From a virus, in the IMG/VR virus record IMGVR_UViG_3300031227_000515, positions 1-21,127 of that record: 21,127 bases of DNA. One strand, 5' to 3'. The translations under genes were made by a program, and so were the position numbers. The notes below the pieces were generated by a model. That model had not been told where the DNA came from and ran no database searches. It worked only from the letters and a program-made list of their open reading frames with translations. This document shows, piece by piece, positions 20,442-21,127 of the stretch (its first letter is position 1; each line of letters starts with the position of its first letter).

Positions 20442-21127
20442 ACACAAACAAACTACAGAACACATTGGACCTGCACGGCAAATGGCTGCGGTGCGAAGAT
20501 GGTGGCCAGCGTGCCAACCTGAGCGGAAGCGACCTGCGCGGTAGCAACCTGAGCGGCAGCAACCTGAGCGACAGCGACCTGCGCGGTAGCAACCTGAGCG
20601 GCAGCAACCTGCGCGGCAGCAACCTGAGCGGAAGCGACCTGAGCGGCAGCTACCTGCGCGGCAGCGACCTGAGCGGCAGCAACCTGAGCGGAAGCAACCT
20701 GAGCGGAAGCAACCTGCGCGGTAGCAACCTGAGCGGCAGCAACCTGAGCGGAAGCAACCTGCGCGACAGCGACCTGCGCGGCAGCAACCTGCGCGGCAGC
20801 AACCTGCGCGACAGCGACCTGCGCGGCAGCAACCTGCGCGACAGCGACCTGCGCGGTAGCAACCTGAGCGACAGCGACCTGAGCGGAAGCAACCTGCGCG
20901 GAACAGCCATTGACCACACCATCCGGTCTCTGATGCGCCAATTTGTTCGAGACTGCCCTTGTCTCCGCACTGGCGGGCGGGTCGTCTATCGCACGGCAAC
21001 CAGCCAACACATTGGCTCGTGTGTCTACGAACCTGGACAGACCTATGTAGCACCATTCCTCTCGTGGTCGGCAGAAACCGCTTGCCACCCTGGCATATAC
21101 GCGGCGTCTCGTGAGTGGATGAGAGAC
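20438..21127 (+). CDS. Pentapeptide-repeat protein, 3' partial
   Basis: ATG at 20438 overlaps the previous TGA (ATGA); the frame stays open to the right edge (230 codons). The N-terminal 25 residues (LQNTLDLHGKWLRCEDGG) lead into 26 consecutive pentapeptides S-(N/D)-L-(S/R)-(G/D), predicted to form a right-handed quadrilateral beta-helix. A different domain follows (RSLMRQFVRDCPCLRTGG, then VYRTATSQHIG, CVYEPGQTYVAP and ACHPGIYAAS), resembling small C-terminal domains on some phage pentapeptide proteins. Pentapeptide proteins can mimic DNA or bind gyrase, but no such role is shown here. The end is cut by the window. Confidence 0.82.
   Translation, partial: MNTNKLQNTLDLHGKWLRCEDGGQRANLSGSDLRGSNLSGSNLSDSDLRGSNLSGSNLRGSNLSGSDLSGSYLRGSDLSGSNLSGSNLSGSNLRGSNLSGSNLSGSNLRDSDLRGSNLRGSNLRDSDLRGSNLRDSDLRGSNLSDSDLSGSNLRGTAIDHTIRSLMRQFVRDCPCLRTGGRVVYRTATSQHIGSCVYEPGQTYVAPFLSWSAETACHPGIYAASREWMRD
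20513..20902 (+). repeat. Twenty-six 15-bp repeats encoding S(N/D)L(S/R)(G/D)
   Basis: 26 uninterrupted in-frame 15-bp units. Variation sits mainly at AAC/GAC, AGC/CGC and GGN/GAC codons. Each unit ending in D (GAC) is followed by an S-D-L unit (five of five cases), pointing to copying of larger blocks. Confidence 0.95.

Noticed and set aside
20453-21088. Long minus-strand ORF with AQVA repeats
   Set aside because: It is the antisense reading of the pentapeptide repeats; the plus frame fits the known pentapeptide consensus and has an ATGA-coupled start.
1-21127. tRNA or rRNA genes
   Set aside because: No cloverleaf-like or rRNA-like segments were noticed by eye; a covariance-model search was not possible.

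Overview
The window looks like the genome of a tailed bacteriophage, or a prophage or phage-plasmid, with a moderately GC-rich bacterial host. The evidence is a phage-type large polyvalent protein, a recombination and replication gene set, a serine recombinase, many small zinc-knuckle accessory proteins, and genes packed end to end with 1-4 base ATGA/GTGA overlaps. Most genes use a strong AGGAG ribosome-binding site, usually written CCAGGAGA. No rRNA, tRNA or CRISPR array was seen. The host cannot be named from the sequence.

Layout. (1) 2-4978, plus strand: the 3' part of a very large polyvalent protein with an embedded HEIGH metallopeptidase motif. It is probably a late protein, perhaps carried in the virion. 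(2) 4986-16340, plus strand: a promoter-like site, then one long tightly coupled operon. It starts with a decayed DUF3987 gene copy (internal deletion plus frameshift), a small basic protein, an excisionase-like helix-turn-helix protein and a 14-unit octapeptide-repeat protein. The recombination core follows: a Sak4/RecA-like ATPase, a DUF669 ssDNA-binding-like protein, a 128-aa phage protein, a PD-(D/E)XK (Cas4/RecB-like) nuclease and an SF2 helicase. Then come five small, mostly cysteine-containing accessory proteins, a primase-polymerase fused to a DUF3987 ATPase, a second zinc-ribbon protein, a 40-aa protein and a RusA-like Holliday-junction resolvase. Two micro-ORFs end the operon, one a possible methyltransferase stub. 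(3) 16371-18990, minus strand: a convergent operon with its own promoter (19040-19067) and terminator (16371-16412). It holds a short serine recombinase, a 49-aa protein, a zinc-ribbon/membrane microprotein, an Ala-rich repeat protein and two unknown proteins, plus a 71-bp perfect direct repeat left by a gene duplication. (4) 18991-19884: a large non-coding control region. It has four TGTACA palindromes exactly 11 bp apart, opposed arrays of TGTGACA/TGTCA boxes, a 19-21 bp inverted repeat around an AT-rich core, operator-like dyads and a C13 tract. It is a candidate replication, partition or switch region. (5) 19885-21127, plus strand: a new module of short genes behind two near-identical promoters. 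It includes a coding sequence whose frame depends on a C11 tract and a 26-unit pentapeptide-repeat protein cut by the right edge.

How it fits together. The nuclease, the Sak4-like ATPase, the DUF669 protein, the helicase and RusA would form a phage recombination system working with the primase-polymerase in DNA replication. The recombinase and the excisionase-like protein suggest integration or site-specific rearrangement. The most unusual parts are the phased-repeat control region, the mosaic small proteins that share exchangeable N- and C-terminal modules, and the two genes of similar design (a repeat domain beside a small terminal domain) with signs of rapid repeat turnover.
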